A DNA stretch of 6,552 nt from NCBI GenBank assembly GCA_031254095.1, contig JAIRVC010000119.1, positions 1 to 6,552 on the forward strand, in the 5' to 3' direction. The translations under genes and the position numbers were made by a program. Below are positions 5,043-6,552 of the stretch, in pieces; within the stretch, counting starts at the first letter, position 1; the number at the start of each line of letters is the position of its first letter. Source of the DNA: Acidobacteriota bacterium (GTDB lineage Bacteria; Acidobacteriota; UBA6911). A model generated the notes under the pieces. It searched no databases. It was not told the origin of the DNA and saw only the letters and a list, made by a program, of their open reading frames with translations.

Positions 5043-6152
5043 TTAAACGTTGAACCGGAAAAGGATAACGTCGCCTTCCCTGACCCTGTATTCTTTGCCT
5101 TCAAGCCGCAGCACACCCTTGTTTTTCGCCGCCGCGAACGATCCCAGCGAAATCATATCGTCATACGAAACCACTTCGGCCTTTATGAAACCCTTTTCGA
5201 TATCGGAGTGGATTACGCCCGCTGCCTGCGCGGCAGGCGTTCCGCGCGGGATCGTCCATGCGCGCGCTTCCGGCTCGCCCGCCGTGTAAAAAGAAAAAAC
5301 GCCTAAAAGGTCGTATGATTTATTAATTATGCGGGCAAGCGCGTTGCCAGGAAGATTGTAATCGGCCATGAATTCGGCGGCTTCATCGGGCGCGAGCGAA
5401 GCGATTTCAGACTCGATTTTGCCGCAGACCGCCGTAATTCCGACATTCGGCATCCCCGCCTGTTTTTCCAGCCCAAACGCCGCGACCACATTGTCTATTT
5501 TCGCGGCGTCTTCATCGCCCGCGTTTATGACAATTAAAATCGGTTTTGCGGAAAGAAACGTGAAGCCGCGCACCCGCTTCGCCTCCTCCGGCGTCAGGGC
5601 GATTTCCCTCAGCGGCTGCTCCGATTCGAGCGCGGCCTTGAAACGGAGCAGAAGTTCGTTTTCAAGCTCCAGTTCCGGCATCTTCATTTTTTTCAGGTCC
5701 TTTAAGAGCCGCTCCAGCCGTTTTTCAATAATCGCCAGATCGGAAAAAATAAGCTCCAGCTCGAAAAGCCCGATGTCGCGCAAGGGGTCAACCGATCCCT
5801 CGATATGCGGCAGGCTGGGATCGTCAAAACCTCGTACTACATGCAGTAAAGCGTCAACATTTTTAAGGTTGTTTAGGTAAGAAGACATATCTTTTGACTG
5901 CCCTTCGAGCGCCGCTTTTCCTTCGCCTCTGGCTAATCCCGGCAGATCGACATATTCAACCGTGGCATACGTCGTTTTTTCGGGTTTGACGATTTCCGCC
6001 AGCCGGTCAAGGCGCGGATCGGGCACGCCTGCAATGCCGATGTGCGCCTCGCGGGCGTTTCCCCACGAGGAAGCATCCGCTCTTCCCTGCGTCAACAGGC
6101 TGAAAATAGTGGTTTTACCCACCTGCGGCAGTCCTACGATTCCAACTTTCAT
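5043..6152 (-). CDS. ychF: YchF/OLA1-like GTPase/ATPase (TGS domain)
   Basis: This Obg-related P-loop protein is 369 aa from ATG 6152 (E. coli YchF is 363). Known family members bind the ribosome, prefer ATP over GTP and are linked to stress responses. GLPQVGKT at 7-14 is the P-loop, DLPGL at 69-73 is the Walker B/switch II region, and NAGDED at 210-215 sits where Obg-like proteins have a changed G4 motif instead of NKxD. A helical, charged insert (about 125-195) is likely coiled coil. The TGS domain runs about 287-367 with FYTAGEPEARAWTI, AAQAAGVIHSDIEKGFIKAE and a C-terminal DVILFRFNV, all strongly conserved. AAGGG sits 8 nt before ATG 6152. An in-frame ATG at 6263 would add 37 residues, but that segment lacks an SD, overlaps both promoters, and is outside the family boundary. 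It heads the ychF-proB pair. Confidence 0.93.
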   Translation of the reverse strand: MKVGIVGLPQVGKTTIFSLLTQGRADASSWGNAREAHIGIAGVPDPRLDRLAEIVKPEKTTYATVEYVDLPGLARGEGKAALEGQSKDMSSYLNNLKNVDALLHVVRGFDDPSLPHIEGSVDPLRDIGLFELELIFSDLAIIEKRLERLLKDLKKMKMPELELENELLLRFKAALESEQPLREIALTPEEAKRVRGFTFLSAKPILIVINAGDEDAAKIDNVVAAFGLEKQAGMPNVGITAVCGKIESEIASLAPDEAAEFMADYNLPGNALARIINKSYDLLGVFSFYTAGEPEARAWTIPRGTPAAQAAGVIHSDIEKGFIKAEVVSYDDMISLGSFAAAKNKGVLRLEGKEYRVREGDVILFRFNV

Positions 6153-6177
6153 GCGTTTTTCCCTTTTGAAAAGCGTA

Positions 6178-6186
6178 ATAATACCA
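6178..6186 (-). promoter_or_regulatory. candidate extended -10 promoter for ychF-proB
   Basis: The minus strand has TGGTATTAT, a TGn extended -10 with five of six matches to TATAAT. No good -35 is visible 17 nt further upstream (CGCGTA), as is common for extended -10 promoters. The transcript start would be near 6171, about 19 nt before ATG 6152, leaving just enough leader for the AAGGG ribosome site. Confidence 0.45.
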
Positions 6187-6231
6187 CGATCTATAAATTT
6201 TACGCGCCCGCCATCCGCGCCTTTCACCTCA

Positions 6232-6245
6232 TCAAAAGGTTTTGA
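6232..6245. repeat. inverted repeat TCAAAA-GG-TTTTGA, possible operator
   Basis: A perfect 6-bp inverted repeat with a 2-bp centre sits in the divergent spacer and overlaps the plus-strand -35 (6242-6247). A repressor bound here would block that promoter. No regulator is identified, and the AT-rich arms make a chance origin possible. Confidence 0.35.
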
Positions 6246-6271
6246 AATTACATCCAATGCCATGCTATTAT
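6242..6271 (+). promoter_or_regulatory. sigma70-type promoter for the exported-protein gene
   Basis: TTGAAA at 6242-6247 is separated by 18 nt from TATTAT at 6266-6271. Transcription would start near 6278, giving a leader of about 32 nt before the ATG at 6310. Spacing and hexamers are good but not perfect. Confidence 0.5.
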
Positions 6272-6309
6272 TTTAGGTTGTTGTGTTTGCTTACATATCC
6301 GGAAAGAAA

Positions 6310-6552
6310 ATGTCAGGAAAAATAAATTCAGCAAAATTCGCGATTCTTCGCGGCATTGTTTTTTTTGCGTGCGCCGCTCTTTTTCCGGGCGCATCCGCTT
6401 CCGCAGCCCAGGCTTTGTCAGCGCAGTTCGGCTCGGCCTTTGGCGATGAAAACACAGGCGGCTCGCTTGAGCTTCCGACCGGCCGTCTGGCGACGGGCGG
6501 ACATGCGCTTCAAAATGACCGCTCCCGGCAATCCGCCGGCGGCGAGGGCGCG
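6310..6552 (+). CDS. exported protein with signal peptide, 3' end outside the window
   Basis: The ATG at 6310 opens a frame that continues for 81 codons to the window end without a stop. The first 32 residues look like a Sec signal peptide: basic residues K4, K9 and R14, a hydrophobic core GIVFFACAALF (15-25), and a small-residue cleavage region GASASAAQA (27-35). C21 is preceded by FFA, a poor lipobox, so a lipoprotein is less likely. The visible mature part is polar and rich in Gly, Ala and Ser with no motif I recognise, so the function is unknown. A GGAAAG lies 3 nt before the ATG as a moderate ribosome site. The gene has its own candidate promoter and is transcribed away from ychF, so a link to ychF-proB is not implied. 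Confidence 0.7.
   Translation, partial: MSGKINSAKFAILRGIVFFACAALFPGASASAAQALSAQFGSAFGDENTGGSLELPTGRLATGGHALQNDRSRQSAGGEGA

Larger units (their letters stand above)
6153..6309. other. divergent intergenic region with two promoters and an inverted repeat
   Basis: This 157-nt spacer between ychF (minus) and the exported-protein gene (plus) holds one candidate promoter for each direction and the inverted repeat TCAAAA-GG-TTTTGA at 6232-6245. The strand carrying ychF also has a 37-codon open frame leading into ychF, which I read as non-coding leader and promoter DNA. Confidence 0.6.

Noticed and set aside
5224..5238. Perfect inverted repeat GCCTGC-GCG-GCAGGC
   Set aside because: It lies in codons for the conserved AAQAAG segment of the TGS domain, has no U-run, and is explained by the protein sequence.
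5368..5880. 170-aa serine-rich plus-strand frame opposite ychF
   Set aside because: The Ser/Arg-rich composition is the reverse-strand reading of a charged helical region of YchF. There is no independent support.
6153..6263. 37-residue N-terminal extension of YchF from ATG 6263
   Set aside because: It has no ribosome site, overlaps the candidate promoters and lies outside the family boundary. ATG 6152 has a good SD and starts exactly at the MKVGIVG motif.

Overview
The window looks like bacterial chromosome. SD-type ribosome binding sites, sigma70-like promoters, tightly packed co-directional genes and a secretory N-terminus on the divergent gene all fit a Gram-negative bacterium. The protein sequences (a small 'MADKK...' zinc-ribbon protein, a TIGR01212-type radical SAM protein, an off-type YchF) remind me of Desulfobacterota/deltaproteobacteria or a similar anaerobe. 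This placement is recognition from memory and is weak. All complete genes are on the minus strand, so they read from right to left. One partial gene at the right edge is on the plus strand.

Right part (about 3925-6552): a divergent intergenic region (6153-6309) separates a plus-strand gene for an exported protein, cut by the window end, from a minus-strand pair of housekeeping genes. These are a YchF/OLA1-like translation-associated GTPase/ATPase and glutamate 5-kinase ProB (proline synthesis), 17 nt apart and probably one transcript. proA is not in the window.

Middle and left part (1-3924): a near-consensus promoter lies directly after proB and starts a second co-directional series. The order is a 60-aa zinc-ribbon protein, a radical SAM protein of the YhcC/YtqA type, a two-domain FkbM-family methyltransferase, a GT2 glycosyltransferase, a short GT9-like protein with a hydrophobic C-terminus, and the possible start of one more gene at the window edge. 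Several junctions are coupled: a single in-frame UAG between zinc ribbon and radical SAM, TAATG between radical SAM and FkbM, and ATGA at the left edge. The FkbM and glycosyltransferase genes suggest synthesis or decoration of a surface glycan or lipid-linked sugar. The zinc-ribbon and radical SAM genes have no evident link to that job.

The most unusual feature is the zinc-ribbon/radical SAM junction. The two reading frames are continuous except for one UAG. After that UAG there is no ATG, GTG or TTG before the three cluster-binding cysteines, so the radical SAM protein needs a rare start codon (ATT or CTG), stop-codon readthrough, or a sequence correction. A second point is the sharply AT-rich FkbM gene inside an otherwise GC-richer series. 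I saw no tRNA, rRNA, CRISPR array, insertion sequence or convincing terminator, and no clear evidence of a wholly new multi-gene system.
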